From the NCBI GenBank assembly GCA_900291925.1, contig UWYS01000007.1, positions 620,001-684,000 of the forward strand: a stretch of DNA of 64,000 bases, in the 5' to 3' direction. The position numbers and the translations under genes were made by a program. Positions 1-11,820 of this stretch are shown piece by piece. The stretch is from Thecaphora thlaspeos (taxonomy: Eukaryota; Basidiomycota; Ustilaginomycetes; Urocystidales; Glomosporiaceae). Position 1 is the first letter of the stretch. The number at the start of each line of letters is the position of its first letter. Under the pieces are notes generated by a model. The model saw nothing but the letters and a program-made list of their open reading frames with translations. It did no database searches and was not told the origin of the DNA.

Positions 1-2
1 CG

Positions 3-608
3 CTGCAGATTCTGCTGGGCGGTGGGGGCAGCTTCAGCGCCGGCGGACCGGGCAAGGGGATGTACAGCAGGCTGTACACCAACGTGCTCAACCAGCACCA
101 CGCCGTCGACTACTGCGCCGCCTTCCACCACTGCTACGCCGACTCTGGCCTGTTCGGCATCGCCGCCTCGGTGCACCCTTCCTTCAACGGCAGCATCGTG
201 CACGTGATCGCGCACGAGCTGGAACTGTGCACGTCGGGCCTGTACCAAGGCAGCGTGACGGCGGCCGAACTGAACCGGGCCAAGAACCAACTCAAGAGCA
301 GTCTAGTGATGGCGCTCGAGAGTCGGTTGGTCGAGGTGGAGGATCTGGGCCGGCAGATCCAGACGCACGGTAAAAAAGTATTGGTCGAAGAGATGTGCGA
401 GCGTATCGATCGGGTCGACCTAAACACGTTGCACAGGGTAGCGACGAGGGTGCTACGATCGCAGAAGGCCACAGTCAAGCTCAATCACGGTCTCGGGACG
501 GGTGAGGCGACCGTGGTGGCTCAGGGTCAGTTGGACGGGCTGGGCGACGTGCGCGATCTACTGGCAAGGAGAGGACTCGGCGTCCCTGCCTCGTCCTCGC
601 GTGCGTAG
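3..608 (+). CDS. MAS2: mitochondrial processing peptidase alpha subunit, C-terminal part
   Basis: Partial gene that enters the window already open and ends at a TAG. It begins at the glycine-rich loop diagnostic of alpha-MPP (GGGGSFSAGGPGKGMYSRLY, about residues 6-25 of the visible part), followed by the typical AFHHCYADSGLFGI segment and the helical M16C C-terminal half. Alpha-MPP is the non-catalytic, substrate-recognising partner of the zinc subunit beta-MPP in the mitochondrial matrix; together they cleave presequences of imported proteins. The glycine loop contacts the presequence, and its full conservation with no frame break argues for a functional gene. About 202 codons are visible; the N-terminal half, including any targeting sequence, lies upstream of the window. 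The gene converges tail-to-tail on the PHD-finger gene. Confidence 0.93.
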   Translation: MQILLGGGGSFSAGGPGKGMYSRLYTNVLNQHHAVDYCAAFHHCYADSGLFGIAASVHPSFNGSIVHVIAHELELCTSGLYQGSVTAAELNRAKNQLKSSLVMALESRLVEVEDLGRQIQTHGKKVLVEEMCERIDRVDLNTLHRVATRVLRSQKATVKLNHGLGTGEATVVAQGQLDGLGDVRDLLARRGLGVPASSSRA

Positions 609-794
609 AGAGGGGAACATCTTTCCTCCCGCCCTCTCTCTTTCGGCGCCGTCCTAGCATCGTCTCGTCTCTCGTCGTATACATGTATCTCTACACACCT
701 TGTCCTTTCCGTTCGTTCCATTCCGTTCGGCTCGGCTAGGTTCAGCTCAGCTTCTTTTGCACGCATCACAACACCCCCACCTCTTGCACCCCCC

Positions 795-825
<31 letters not shown>

Positions 826-1220
826 TCTCTATCGTCGACCTGCTCGGACGGTCGGATGGATTTCGACGTTTTGGCATTCGGCATTGGGTTGGCTGCGAGA
901 TCTGATCACGGTGGAGAAAGGACACGCTGAGATGACAACAATCGGAGGAACAGCGAGGCCCGGGGAGAAAGGGAGTAGGGTCGAATGAAAGATGGTTGGA
1001 ACGATTCGAAAGAGTCGACGGGATTTAGAACCAAGGAAGGTGGGGACCGGGTACGAAAGGAAAGGATCGATGGTGTTGTGCTATTACATAGAGGGAGAGC
1101 GGACGAGAAAGCGAGATGAGCTAACGGTGAGTAGGGGTAGATGGTCGCTGATGCGGGTGCGGGTGGCTGGCGGACGGTGTGGGCGAGTTGCAAAGGGGGT
1201 CCCGGGGTGGGCGGACGGTC
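609..1220. other. intergenic, convergent 3' ends
   Basis: Spacer between two convergent genes. It holds a pyrimidine/CA microsatellite at 795-830 (CT run passing into CA run). I see no convincing coding sequence; frames open here are short and compositionally biased. Confidence 0.6.
795..830. repeat. CT/CA microsatellite
   Basis: About eight CT dinucleotides followed directly by about eight CA dinucleotides, in the 3' flank of the MPP-alpha gene. No function inferred. Confidence 0.9.
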
Positions 1221-4200
1221 TCAAGACCAGTCCAGCACCTCGTCAAGGTCGAATCCGAGACCCAGTCCAAAGGGCATCTCGCTCGATACCTGCCTCGTCT
1301 TTCCGGTGGGAGCGGTCAGACCGCCACCTCCGACGGTCTTCTCTCTCGTCTCGACGCTATTGGCGTTGTAGCTCGACGAGAGGGCCGGAGCGGTCCCACT
1401 GCCGCCGGCGCCGACTTTGCTGAGTCGCGATGAGGATGTCTGAGGCGGTAGGCCCAGTCCCATCGCCTGGTGGTGACGACCTCCGCGGTCCGACGGTCCA
1501 CCATAACGCGGGCTGCTGCCGCCGTCAAACGTCGGAGTGCGCGGGAAAGGGCTGGACGACGTCGGCGGGTCGTCGAGATCGTACCGGCTACCGCGAAGCG
1601 ACGAGGTGCTCGGTCGTCGTGCCTGGAGCTCGGGCGTGCGCAGCAGCGATGACGAGACGGGCGTGTTGGCGTAGCCAGAGAGCTGGCGCGACCTGGCGCC
1701 GCGCGTCGAAGAGGTCGGCGAGTGCATCTGCCACGCGCGCGTCAACGTGTAGCTCGTCTCGCCGCCATCGATGCTGCTGGCGCTGCCGAATGGGAGCGTC
1801 GACATGCCCGTGCTGTGGGCGGCACAGGTTTCTACCACGCCAAAGGCACCGCCGGCGAGCAGGTCTCGGCCAGGCGTGCTGAGGCCGCCGCTGAACGAGT
1901 CCATGCGCTGGTAGCCTCGCAGCGATCTTGACGGTGTCTGGCTGCCCGGATGGCCGGCCAGCCCCCACGTCCCGCCGCCGACCGTCGAGAGCCTGGACGG
2001 CGTCGAGAAAACATCGACGGCACTAGGGTGCTCGTCCTCCGACAGTCCGATCGAGAAGGCCGCACCGGCGACGCTTGCCTTCCGACCAGAGGCCCAGCGG
2101 CTCGGCGTCGAGAGACCTGCGAGTCGAGGTGAGGGCGTCGTCGGACGGCCCTCGGTCGCCCGGCCACCGCGGGAGGACTCCCAGTCGGAACGCGCGAAGC
2201 CTGCCAGCAGGCTTGGCGTCGTCGCCACTTCTGCGAGGTCGTGCATGGCCGTGGCGGATCGCGACGGCGTCTTTGGCCCGACGTGACGGGCGGCGCACGA
2301 AGCTGTCGTGCTCTTTCTTGCCAGCGGAGACCCGGACTCTGTCATCCTCCAACCGACCCGCTCGGCCTTTGCCCTTCCGGCGACTTGACGCCTCGACGAG
2401 CTCGTAGGCTGCTGCTGCTGCTGGCCGATCGACAGCATCGGCGGGCTGGGCGCCAGGGCGATCGACGACGGGACGGCGACGCCGCGACGGTGAATCGGGG
2501 TCCCGGTGGGAAGAGCAAAGAACGGCTCGCACATGCTGATGGCCGCCTGCAGGCCCTTAGGCGTGCTGAGGTCTGCCATCGAGGTCACAGTGGTCGGCAG
2601 CGACGAGGCCGGCGAGAGATGCCCCGTGATGGCGCGCTCGCAGCAGTCATCGCAGTACCACTCGTCATCGAACTCGCCGACGTCGGCGATGCCGACGCAC
2701 GGCAGGTGGAGCCAGCTTCGGCAGTGATCGCACTGGACCATGACAATCGACTCGTCGTCGATGCCGCACTTGCAGCCTTGGATCGCGCTGCGGTCGGAGC
2801 GTATCAGAGAGGCGGCGGTGGCGACGGACCGTCGCAATGACGGCGTGTCGAAGCCGGCGGCCGCCGCCGCCGCTTTCCCCCTCGCGGGCTTCCGGCCGCG
2901 ACGAGGAGGCGTGACGCCCTCAGTGGCAGGTTTTTTATGCTTTGATCCGCGGGATCGCTTCGTGGGGCTGCTGGTTGAGGCGCCGGAGGCCACAGAAAGG
3001 ATCTGGCGACCCTGCCTGCGAGCGCGGTCGAGCAGCGCCTTGGCGACCATGGGGTGGTGGAGGTGCTTGACGTTTGAGTTCTCGGAACCGCTCGCCGCCG
3101 ACTCCTCGTCAAGGTCCGTCTCGAGCCACTTCTGGATGCCCTCTCTGCGCTGCTGCTTAAGGTGGTCGATGTGCTCGCCGGCTGCGGCCCAGGGCCCGGT
3201 GGGGCCGTCTGGCCACTCGAGGTTTGGCAGACCGACCTGCAAGATGCTATGGCTGCCGCCAAGCTTGGGGCGATGCAGCGCGTTATCCAGCAAGCTCGGG
3301 ACCGGAGGGGTCTTGAGAGGCTGCGCTGCAGCCGTGGCCAGGTCGTGCGTCTGAGCAGCAGCGACCGCAACCTTCTTGACGTCAGCAGCGCCGGCGCGCT
3401 TGTAGGGCGAATCGGGCTCCGAGGGCGGAAACTGGGACGAGAGCGAGAAGCTGGGCGAGACGCCTCCCGGGCAAGGTGTCCCGACTGAGGTGGGGTTCGT
3501 CGATGTGCCGAGTGACGAGCCGGTGCAGGACGCATCAGAGGGGCCAGAGGCGTAGTCGGAGCAGAATGATTCGTGCCTTCGGATGCCCGCAGAAGGCTTG
3601 CTGCTACTGCTGCTGCCGGTGGTCGTTGTGTTGTTGTAGGGGCCTTGCTCCGTGATCTGGCCGGCGAACTCGCGATGGACAGCGACCCTTCCGAGTCCCG
3701 CCACCTCGAGCGGCACCAGACGAGGCGACGTGGGCGCTACAGGCGAGGTGAACTGCGTCCAGGAGCTCTTGCTGGCGTCGTGTCTCAGGTCGGAGGGAGC
3801 GGCAGTCGCTTTGGACGTGGCCAGCTCCCTCGACGAGAAGCCGGGCGAGCCGATGGAGTCGGCCAGGGGAACCTTGCTGACCATGGCGGCCGAGGCCCAG
3901 CCGTGGGTATCGACGAGCGACCTTTGCGGCTGCATTGGATCGTTGGCAAAGGCCTTTAATGCCTTCCTCTTGGTTGGCGTCTCGGGCAGCTCGCCTTGTG
4001 CGTAGGGGGCGCTGCGGATGCGGCTAGCCTTTGGCAGAGTGTGGGGACCGCCAGGGAAGGGTCCCTCATGGTCGATGTCAGCGAGCGGGGAGTCCCAGCC
4101 CATGCTGATGCCTTCCATCCGTCTGCCCCTTCTGGGCGTGGAGAGGACGTAGGCGAGGTCGAGCGCGGGGTTCGGCTCGGCATCGAACAGCGTGTGCTGA

Positions 4201-4655
4201 GAGGTCGGGGCGATCGGCGATGCTGATGTTGAGGCACCGGCCTTGGAACCCTTGCTGTTGGCGGTGCCACCAGCCTTTGAGGTGCGGGGCTTTTTGAGCG
4301 GCGAAGAGCTCTCACTGCCATTGCCGTTGAGGATCGAGTCCGTGCTTGGAACTGCCCCTGCCTTGACGGCGACGCTGGTCTTGCCTTTGACTCTGCGCTT
4401 TTTCGGCGAGGATGCCGGGGTCGAGCGCCCTGAGTTGGCAGGCATGGTGCGGGCGGCGTGCTGCTGAGCCGAGCTGCTGGAGAGTATTGGCTGCGGTCGA
4501 GGAGCGCCAGGCTCGTAGTGGCCGAAAGGATGCAGGGCGGTCTGTGGGAAAGTCGGTAGCGGTGGCAGAGCGCTTGTCATGCGGCGAGTGGGTCGGAGTC
4601 GGCGTGGGGATGGCGAGGGCGACGACGGGTCCGATCTGCGCACGGGCAGTGCCAT
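1221..4655 (-). CDS. PHD-finger protein, large and mostly disordered
   Basis: Single-exon gene of 1144 codons, ATG at 4655-4653, stop at 1221-1223. One PHD-type zinc finger lies at about residues 628-672, with the C4HC3 ligands visible as CKC, QCDHC, LHLPC and WYCDDC. PHD fingers of this kind usually read histone H3 tails, so a nuclear chromatin role is likely; the aromatic W of the SWLHLPC segment fits a methyl-lysine reader. The rest is serine-, proline- and glycine-rich, with a basic patch (KKRRVKGK, about residue 85) suitable as a nuclear signal. The N-terminus (ALPPLPTFPQTALHPFGHY) and the extreme C-terminus (GLGLGFDLDEVLDWS) look conserved rather than random and may be docking motifs. 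No catalytic chromatin domain (SET, JmjC, bromodomain) is visible, so which complex it serves is unknown. Confidence 0.85.
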   Translation of the reverse strand: MALPVRRSDPSSPSPSPRRLRPTRRMTSALPPLPTFPQTALHPFGHYEPGAPRPQPILSSSSAQQHAARTMPANSGRSTPASSPKKRRVKGKTSVAVKAGAVPSTDSILNGNGSESSSPLKKPRTSKAGGTANSKGSKAGASTSASPIAPTSQHTLFDAEPNPALDLAYVLSTPRRGRRMEGISMGWDSPLADIDHEGPFPGGPHTLPKASRIRSAPYAQGELPETPTKRKALKAFANDPMQPQRSLVDTHGWASAAMVSKVPLADSIGSPGFSSRELATSKATAAPSDLRHDASKSSWTQFTSPVAPTSPRLVPLEVAGLGRVAVHREFAGQITEQGPYNNTTTTGSSSSSKPSAGIRRHESFCSDYASGPSDASCTGSSLGTSTNPTSVGTPCPGGVSPSFSLSSQFPPSEPDSPYKRAGAADVKKVAVAAAQTHDLATAAAQPLKTPPVPSLLDNALHRPKLGGSHSILQVGLPNLEWPDGPTGPWAAAGEHIDHLKQQRREGIQKWLETDLDEESAASGSENSNVKHLHHPMVAKALLDRARRQGRQILSVASGASTSSPTKRSRGSKHKKPATEGVTPPRRGRKPARGKAAAAAAGFDTPSLRRSVATAASLIRSDRSAIQGCKCGIDDESIVMVQCDHCRSWLHLPCVGIADVGEFDDEWYCDDCCERAITGHLSPASSLPTTVTSMADLSTPKGLQAAISMCEPFFALPTGTPIHRRGVAVPSSIALAPSPPMLSIGQQQQQPTSSSRRQVAGRAKAERVGWRMTESGSPLARKSTTASCAARHVGPKTPSRSATAMHDLAEVATTPSLLAGFARSDWESSRGGRATEGRPTTPSPRLAGLSTPSRWASGRKASVAGAAFSIGLSEDEHPSAVDVFSTPSRLSTVGGGTWGLAGHPGSQTPSRSLRGYQRMDSFSGGLSTPGRDLLAGGAFGVVETCAAHSTGMSTLPFGSASSIDGGETSYTLTRAWQMHSPTSSTRGARSRQLSGYANTPVSSSLLRTPELQARRPSTSSLRGSRYDLDDPPTSSSPFPRTPTFDGGSSPRYGGPSDRGGRHHQAMGLGLPPQTSSSRLSKVGAGGSGTAPALSSSYNANSVETREKTVGGGGLTAPTGKTRQVSSEMPFGLGLGFDLDEVLDWS

Positions 4656-7117
4656 GGTGAAGAGGAGGTGGTGTCAGAGAGCGGAGCGCGGGGTAATCAT
4701 CGTCGTCGGCGGAACGACGGCATGGAAGGAGGGGGCAGCGTGATGGCAAGGAGCGGATATCAGTATATAGAAGTTGAAGGGAAGGTCGGAAGGTGTCAGG
4801 AGTGTCGTCGAATAAATTTTCCTTCGCTGGCCCGAGCAGCGGCAGAGAAGGCGTGTGGTTGCCACCCGATGCAGGGCCAAGGAACGAGGTCCCCACCCAC
4901 TCACCAATCAAGGAAGCCCCTTATGCAGGGCGGCGACGGTTGCGGCCCCGGCAACAGTGGCAGTACGGCCGGTGGCGATGTAGAGCGGCGACGGCTGTTG
5001 GTTCTTCTTGCGGCTGGTCGACGGGAAGCAGGGGATCCGGGCGATGCTGCGAAGAGTGTAGCGTGTGATGGATCGATGCTGCGATGCAACGGCTCGGAGC
5101 CGATGCGAGGGCGAGCTGGGTGTTGCCAGAGCTGGGCGTAGCCGTTGAAGCGCTCTGGACGCTGATACGACGAAGCTGCTGCTGCGAAGCGGGCAAAAAT
5201 CTGCGCGGGCCGAGCCGGCAGACGGGTGGGCCGAACGAGGAGGGGTTGGTCGGAAGAGGCCGTCAAAGGAGCTGGATCGAGCTGTACGGATAGGCAGGGT
5301 TACGCTGCAGGCTGGGATGCAATGCAATGTGACCATGCAAGATGCGGTGAGCTTGTGTGAGAGGAGCCGCGATGTGACTTTGTCGTGGTGGGCGTAGTAG
5401 AGGCAGCCTCCGATTTTACGGGCGGTCGCGTACACTCGTCTTCCTTTTGGCAAATGCAGCTGCCTGCAGTTAGGCGGGAGCGATGCGATGCTGGTTGATG
5501 GGAGGCGGCGGCCGTGGTGACCAGAGATCGAACGGCGGCAGGCAGAGAGCGAACCCAGCGATGAAAAGGAGCGATTGGACGATGAACGGCTCGAGGAACA
5601 AAGGGCGCCCTCAAAGGCGCTTGGGGGACCGCGAGCAATAAATTGGAACAAAGGGAAAAACGGACAGACGGGCGACGGTGATCCAAGCTGCGGTCGCAAT
5701 GCGACGACGACGAAGAGTGGTGGGCTGTTGAGCTGGTGGCGGCGGACGGGTAGTGGTCGAGAGGAAGATGGACAGCAGGCAAAGTGGCGCATACACTCTA
5801 CTCTTACTACTACGGTAGCCACAGGAGGGCGAAGGGGCAAGAAGGAACCCCACGACACTCGTATCGGCGCGCGGGCGGACAGGCAGGCAGGGTCCATCCC
5901 CCACCGCAGCCTGGCTCAAGGGTAGATGCTCATTTCTCGCTGGCTCACTACAGTACAGTACTGTCACCGCTCTGTAGAGGCGTCGCAGTTCGGGTGCATA
6001 CATCGCCGGCTGGCGAGCATCTAAGCAGTCCCGTTCCAAAGGAGGAGAGCCTCGGGATACGATGACAGATCACGGACCCGACCAGCCCGACGCTCACACG
6101 ACGAGATGCTGAGAAGGGAGCTAGTTGGAGCTTCGCCTCACTGCGCCTTGCCCTTGTCTCCCTTACGAGAGAACGTTTCGCCGGGGTAAGGAAGAGAAGG
6201 GATCCCAAAAGGTTTTTGTATCAGCGGAGGATGCGATGAGCGTGGCCCTTCTGCCGCTGGAAAGCATCGACGGCAATCGGGGCACTTGCCGCTCCGCACG
6301 GGCCGCCGCCCAGTGAACGCACACAGATTCACGATTCCTCCCTCGAAAGAGTCGCGCCTTTTCTTGTTGGGCGACAAGGCGACATTCATCTCGCCCCGAC
6401 CACAGCTCCATCCGGCCAGCCAGCCAGCCAGCGCCCCTTTCGATATGGGTCGAACCAACGGGAAACCATCTTGAACGCTTCGTCCGTCCGGCTCTTTTGT
6501 CTCTCAATGATAGCCCCTCATCGTTGAAAGCGCAAGGTGGAGATGGGGCGGAGACGGGGAAAGGGGGGACCTTCTTTCACCACGCGTGTTCGTCCGCTAG
6601 GTCGCTGCATGCTCGACATGTCGACCGCATACCTAGCGACCCAGCCAGGTCATGCACTACTGTAGATCTCCCTACTCTCATGCTCCCGACTCCGAGGCAG
6701 GTTGGTGAGCTGCGTCGACCAACTTGGCCTTTACCGATGGACTCGTGCACAGAACATCCGATTGTATCATGCCGTTTCGCAAACAGCCTTCCCTTCCGGC
6801 CCGTCCAAACGCAAGCAACGTTCAATGGATCGTCCCGGAACGTGGGCAAAGAATAGAGATACACTTTAGACGACAAGCAACAAGCACCGGCAGGAAGCAA
6901 GACGTGCGGACTAGAATACATTCCAAGATGGACTCGGAGGGGAAACGGAAGAGACCGACTACGTGCGGTTCGACGTGACACGCACCAAAGGATGGGCCAA
7001 CAAGCAAGTAAAAGAAGGAGTAGCAGCGGTCCAGGCCTTCGGACGAGACGCTCACCTCGTCGACCAACGAGCAGCGACAAGTCCAGCTACAGGCAGTAGT
7101 CGGCCATCGACCCAGCT
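4656..7117. other. long intergenic region upstream of the PHD gene
   Basis: About 2.46 kb between the start of the PHD gene and the 3' end of the coiled-coil gene, both on the minus strand. It must contain the PHD gene promoter and the coiled-coil gene terminator. Open frames here are GC-driven, overlap on both strands and show no domain, so I call no gene. A short CAGTA-type repeat lies near 5948-5962. An unannotated noncoding RNA or a long 5' UTR is possible but not supported by anything I can point to. Confidence 0.5.
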
Positions 7118-10100
7118 CTACTCGATGTGCTCTACCGCGTCCTGAATCTCGCCCAGCTGCTTGTTCCTCTTCTGGGCGCCGTTGAGCTCCTTTTCCAGCC
7201 TCCTCATCTGCTCCGTCAGCTCCGAGACGCGCTCCTTTGCACCCTGTCGTTCCCTCTTGACCCTCTCCTCGGCCGCCTTGACGCGGATCTCGAGCTCCTT
7301 GATGCGCGCCGCCCACTTGCCCTCGCCCTCGCCGTACTTCTGCTTGGCCTCGGCCAGCCTCTCCTCGGCCTGGCTCGCCTGCGTCTGCGCGGCATTGAGC
7401 CGTCGCTCGGCATTGTTGGCGCGCGTCGTCAGCATCGTCAGCTTCGAGTTGTCGCCCGGGTTCGAGAGCGACGCCCGCGTCCGTAGAGACGACAGCTGCG
7501 CGACCAGCTCGGCGTTGGTCGCCTTGACCGCGTCAATCTCGCTCTGCTTGGCAACCACCCGTTGCCGCCACTGGAGCTGCTTGTCGGTCGCGTTCTTGAT
7601 CGACATCTCGAAGCGGTCGATCTGGCGGAAGCGAGAGTCCTGCTGTCGCTTGAGCGCGCTGCAGCAGTGTCCAGTCAAGTGGCGCGACATATTGCAACCC
7701 AGAAGCTTGAGTCAGCGCTCGTCGTTCGTCCCGCTGCTGCCGAGGGAGACCCAACAAAAGTCTGAACTCACGTAAACTTCTCCATCAGCTTGCCTTCAAG
7801 GTCCTTGGCGCGCTGTTCGAAGCTCAACTGGATATCCGAGATCCTCCGCAGCCGTGAGATCAGGCTGTTGTGGAAGACCTCAAAGTTGGTGAAGGGCTTG
7901 ACGTCGGCATCTTTCTTGCGCTGTCGTATCATGCGACGGCGAGGAGGAACAAAGGAAATGGAGGAACCAAGGTCAGCTATGATTAGGGAATGCTCGACCT
8001 GCAGCGGCAGCAAAGAAAAGGTCCGAACTCCTGTGACTCACCGGCGTTGAAGTGCTCTCGCTGCCGACCAAGATCTTGCCCATGTACTGGTAGATGGTGA
8101 GGAGCAGCGTATTGCGCTCGGTGAGGGCGTTCTTGGTGTCCTGCTCCGACTGCATGATGGCGCGCTCGCCGTCGTTGAGCTCGCGCTCGAGCTCCTCGAT
8201 GCGGGCGCGCGTCGCATCCAGCTCCTTGCGCTCGTCGTTGAGCATGCGTTGCTGCGCCTCGAAGCGTTCGTTTAGGCCCAGCCTGCTCTGAGCCTCAGAG
8301 GTCAGCTTGCCGGCCGTCTCGCGGTACTCGGTCTGGAGCTTGGCAAGTGCGTCGTCCTTTTCCCGTATCGCGTCGTCCTTGCGATCGAGGTCCTTGCGCG
8401 CACGCTCAATGTCCGTCTCGCACCGCGCCAAGTCGCGCTTGAGGCGATCGATCTCGAGCTCGAGCGAATACTTGTCGTTTGCCTGACTCTGGCCGAGGCG
8501 GAAGCTCTCGTTCTCCTTTGAACGCAGCGCATCCTGGAGCTTCTGGACGTCCTGCTTGCTGGTGGCCAGGTCCCGCTCCAGCTGGCCCAGCTCCTGCTCC
8601 AGCGACGCCAGAGCCTCATTCTTCTCCTCGATGATCCGATTCAGTCGGTCCTCGGCCGAGTCGAGCTTTCGCTCCCACTCGGCGTTGGCTTCGTCGAGCG
8701 CCCGCTCCTCGGCCTTGAGATCCTCGACGACGTCCGAGACCTTGGCGTCGAGCTTGTTGACGAGGTCCTCGAGGCGGGCCTTTTCGTTGGTCAGCTCCTC
8801 GACGTCCCGCGCATATGCGTCAGCCTCGTCGCGCGTCGCGTCGACCTCGTTCAGCGCCGCCTCGAGCTGACTCTGCGACTCGCTCAACTCGAGTCCGCTG
8901 CTGGCCAGCTTTTCCTTGAGGACGGCGGCGTGCCGGTCGTGCTTCTCGTTGGCCTGCCGCAGGGCGTCTTCGACCTTGACGAGCTCCTCGTCGAGCCGCT
9001 TAATCTCCTCACCGCGGGCCTCGAGCTCCTCCTCGAGCGTAAAGTGCCGGTTCGAGAGCTGTTTTCCGGGCCGCACCGTACGCAGGGTGGATTTGAGGCA
9101 CACTCGTCAGCGACACGACGTTTTCGAGCAAAAAAGTCGGAAGGGAAGTGATGGCGTCCGCCGGGCATTCTCGCCCCACTTGCGCCTGCTGCTCACCTCT
9201 TGCATCTCCTTGTTGGTCTCAGCCAGCTCGGCATCCTTGCTCTCGAGCTCCTTTGCGGCGAGGTCCAGCTCCGACTTGAAGGTGTTCGCCTCCTCCTTGT
9301 AGATCTGGAGTTGGCGATCGAGCTCGTCCGCTTCGGCCTCGACGCCCTCCAGTTGCTGCCGGAACGCGGTCAATGTGCAGGTCTGTCGGTCAGCCATCGT
9401 TGTTGTCCTCTCAGTGGGACACCTTCGTCGTCGAGGCGCCAGAAGTACTCACAGCCTTCTGCTCGTCGAGGAGCGTCCCGGCCTGCCGCAGCTCGTACTC
9501 GAGGTCGGCCACCTTGGCGATCTGCTCCTGGAGCTCCTGGTCGAGCCGCTCGGCCTCAGCCTCCTTTTCGTCGATCAGCAGCTGCGCGGCGGTCAGTGAA
9601 TCGCGGAGCTTGTCAATTTGCCCCTGGTAGCGCTCGGCTGCGACGTGCTCGGCCTCCTGGAAGCGGATCAGATCGTCCTCCTGCGTGATGTTGGCGTGCT
9701 CGAGCTTCTGCTTAGCGACCTCGAGCTCGCGCTGCAGCGCCTCCTCTTCCGAACGCAGCTCATAGACCTCGTCCTTGTGCGATTCGATCTCGGCGTGGAG
9801 CTGGGCCTGGCGCTCCTGCATCTTTTCGTTCTGCGCTCGCTGGGCAGTCAGCTGCTGCTCGAGCTCGTCGATCTCGCGGTGGAAGCCGCGTTCACGCGCC
9901 GAGCTCCGGCTGTCGTCCTCACCTGCCGCCCCGCCGGCTTGGCCGCGGGCCCGTTCGAGCTCGCCGCGCATCGCATCGAGCTCCTCGTAGGCGGCGTCTC
10001 GCTCGCGCCGGAGCTCGTACTTTTCGTCCGCGTGGTCCACTTTCAGCGCGTCGATTTCCTCCCTCAGCCGGTCCGCCTCGTGGCCGCCGCCACCCCCGTC

Positions 10101-11072
10101 GCGGTCTTCGAGGAGAGACGCCTCGCCCTGACCCGTGTGGCCGCCGCGACGCTTGATGAATTCGAGCTCCTCTTCGGCGCGGATGCGGCCGCACCGCTCA
10201 TCGTCAGCGCGCGCGTTGGCCGCCCGGAGCTGTGCCTCGAGCTCGGCGATCTGCTGGTCGGTCTGTGCCGGATCGCGCCCGTTCCATGCCTGCTGCTCCT
10301 TGTGCAGCACCTTAATGGCGCGGTCCTGCTGCTTGAGCATCGCCTGCTGGGCGATGAGCTTATTGGTGTAGGCGAGCTTCTCCTTCTTGAGGACAATCAG
10401 CTCGGCCAGGCGGTCGTCGAGCGATACCTTTTCGCGGAGGAGGTCGACGACGATCTTGAGCTCGTCGCGTTCCTGCGTGAGGCCGTTGATCTTTTCCTGG
10501 GCCGACTTCATCGAGACGCCTGCGGCCGAGCGCCGCCTCATCGCTCGTGATCCCCACTGGCCCGAGTCGTTGGCGTTGGGCGATGCGACCATCGAGTCGA
10601 TGCCCTCGGAAAGGTCGGCCTGCATCTTGCGCAGCTCTGCCTCGCCGCTCGCCTCTAGGCTGTCTATATCGTCGACTGTATCGTCGTCGGCGATCCGGAC
10701 GCCGTATCGGCGCCTCGGGTCCTCCTTGCGCTGTGTGGAGGGATGCTCCTTCGCTGCAGCCCGTTCGTGGGACGGGCCGGCGCGCGGGTGGGCGGGCGTT
10801 TGGATGGCCACATCATGGGAGGGTCTGGAGGGTTCGGGAAGGTCAGAGGGCCCTGTCGTGGCCCTGCGTGCCAGGCTTGGCTTGCGCCGTTGCGTAACGT
10901 GGGAGAGAGGCGCAGCTGGCGCGGCCGAGGGGAGGTTGAGGTTGATGCTGGGGTCCGTATCGAGCCCAGTGAGATCTCCCTTTGCGGCGGCGGGCCAGGT
11001 ACTTTGGTCGGTCGTCGAGTCGTAGGCCGAGGTGGCGTCGTAGCCGGACAGAGCGGCGAAGCGGTCCGCCAT
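7118..11072 (-). CDS. long coiled-coil protein, probable Mto1/ApsB-like microtubule organiser
   Basis: Five exons: 11072-9453, 9382-9197, 9058-8042, 7920-7772, 7658-7118; all phases are consistent, giving about 1170 residues. Introns start with GTGAGT or GTGAGC. After a disordered head of about 185 residues nearly the whole protein is heptad-rich coiled coil. The segment from about residue 187 (QEKINGLTQERDELK) resembles the centrosomin N-terminal motif 1 that recruits gamma-tubulin complexes. The C-terminal stretch at about 1105-1150 (KWAARIKELEIRVKAAEERV, then RERQGAKERV) resembles the Mto2-binding region of fission-yeast Mto1 and Aspergillus ApsB. Those proteins nucleate cytoplasmic microtubules at the spindle pole body, septa and nuclear envelope. 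Similarity judged by eye between coiled coils is weak evidence, so another coiled-coil scaffold (Pcp1-like, for example) remains possible. Confidence 0.6.
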
Positions 11073-11820
11073 CGTCGCTCACGGCCAGTCGTTGTTGGGC
11101 CGGTGGGTTGGATATACGCCGTCCAACGGGCGATTGGTAGACACGACGAGGCAGTAGGAGGTTGTGTCGGTGTGTGTGCGCGATGGGAGGTAGCGGGGCG
11201 TTACGCGCTGGGGAAGTGGCACATATTCGGCGAGCTTGCGCGTGAGCGAGGGAGTCGGAGGGTCGGACAAGTCACGGACGGCGGGATCTGGGGTCCAATG
11301 CCGCCAGTGTGCGGTAGCGGAGTGCGGCCTGGGTGGGTGGATTGGGTTGGCCGCAGACGAGAAAGGGTAGCACAGCGACGGAGATGAATTCTGCGAGATC
11401 GAGGCGAGGGGCCGGTGGTTGCTGTGGTGGTGATGATGGTGGTGGCAGGTGACTACAAACGATGGGCACAGAGAGGAAGAGAAAGAGAAAGAGAAAGAGC
11501 GAGAGAGCGCGGGAGGGTCCCGACGCCTCAGGGTCTCGCTGCTCGGCCCACCCGATGGCCGTCGAACGCGCTGCAAAATATGCATCCCAGCAACCAGCAC
11601 GCAGCAAAGCCTTGCGCACGCCGCCCACCTGGCCCGACCTCACGTGATCCCATCTTCGTCCTTGGTGACGACAGCGATAGATAAATGAAAGAAAGCTTAC
11701 AATTATACCTCTTGTGCATGCTGGCGGCCCTCACCACCGCCATCTAGTATAGTAGTCTTACAACAGAGTCTCTATCAATACAGGTGACGATAATCGGCAC
11801 AGAGCGCCGCACGGCAGCCC
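11073..11820. other. promoter region of the coiled-coil gene
   Basis: 748 bases between the start of the coiled-coil gene and the stop of the Zn2Cys6 regulator, both minus strand. Contains purine runs near 11470-11510 (AGAGAAAGAGAAAG) but no coding sequence or recognisable site. Confidence 0.5.

Noticed and set aside
4908..5897. Minus-strand frame of 329 codons upstream of the PHD gene
   Set aside because: No domain, composition follows base bias, overlaps equally open frames, and there is no conserved motif; treated as noncoding.
9618..10550. Plus-strand frame (310 codons) rich in Leu, opposite the coiled-coil gene
   Set aside because: Typical antisense image of Glu/Gln/Lys-rich coiled-coil codons; no domain.
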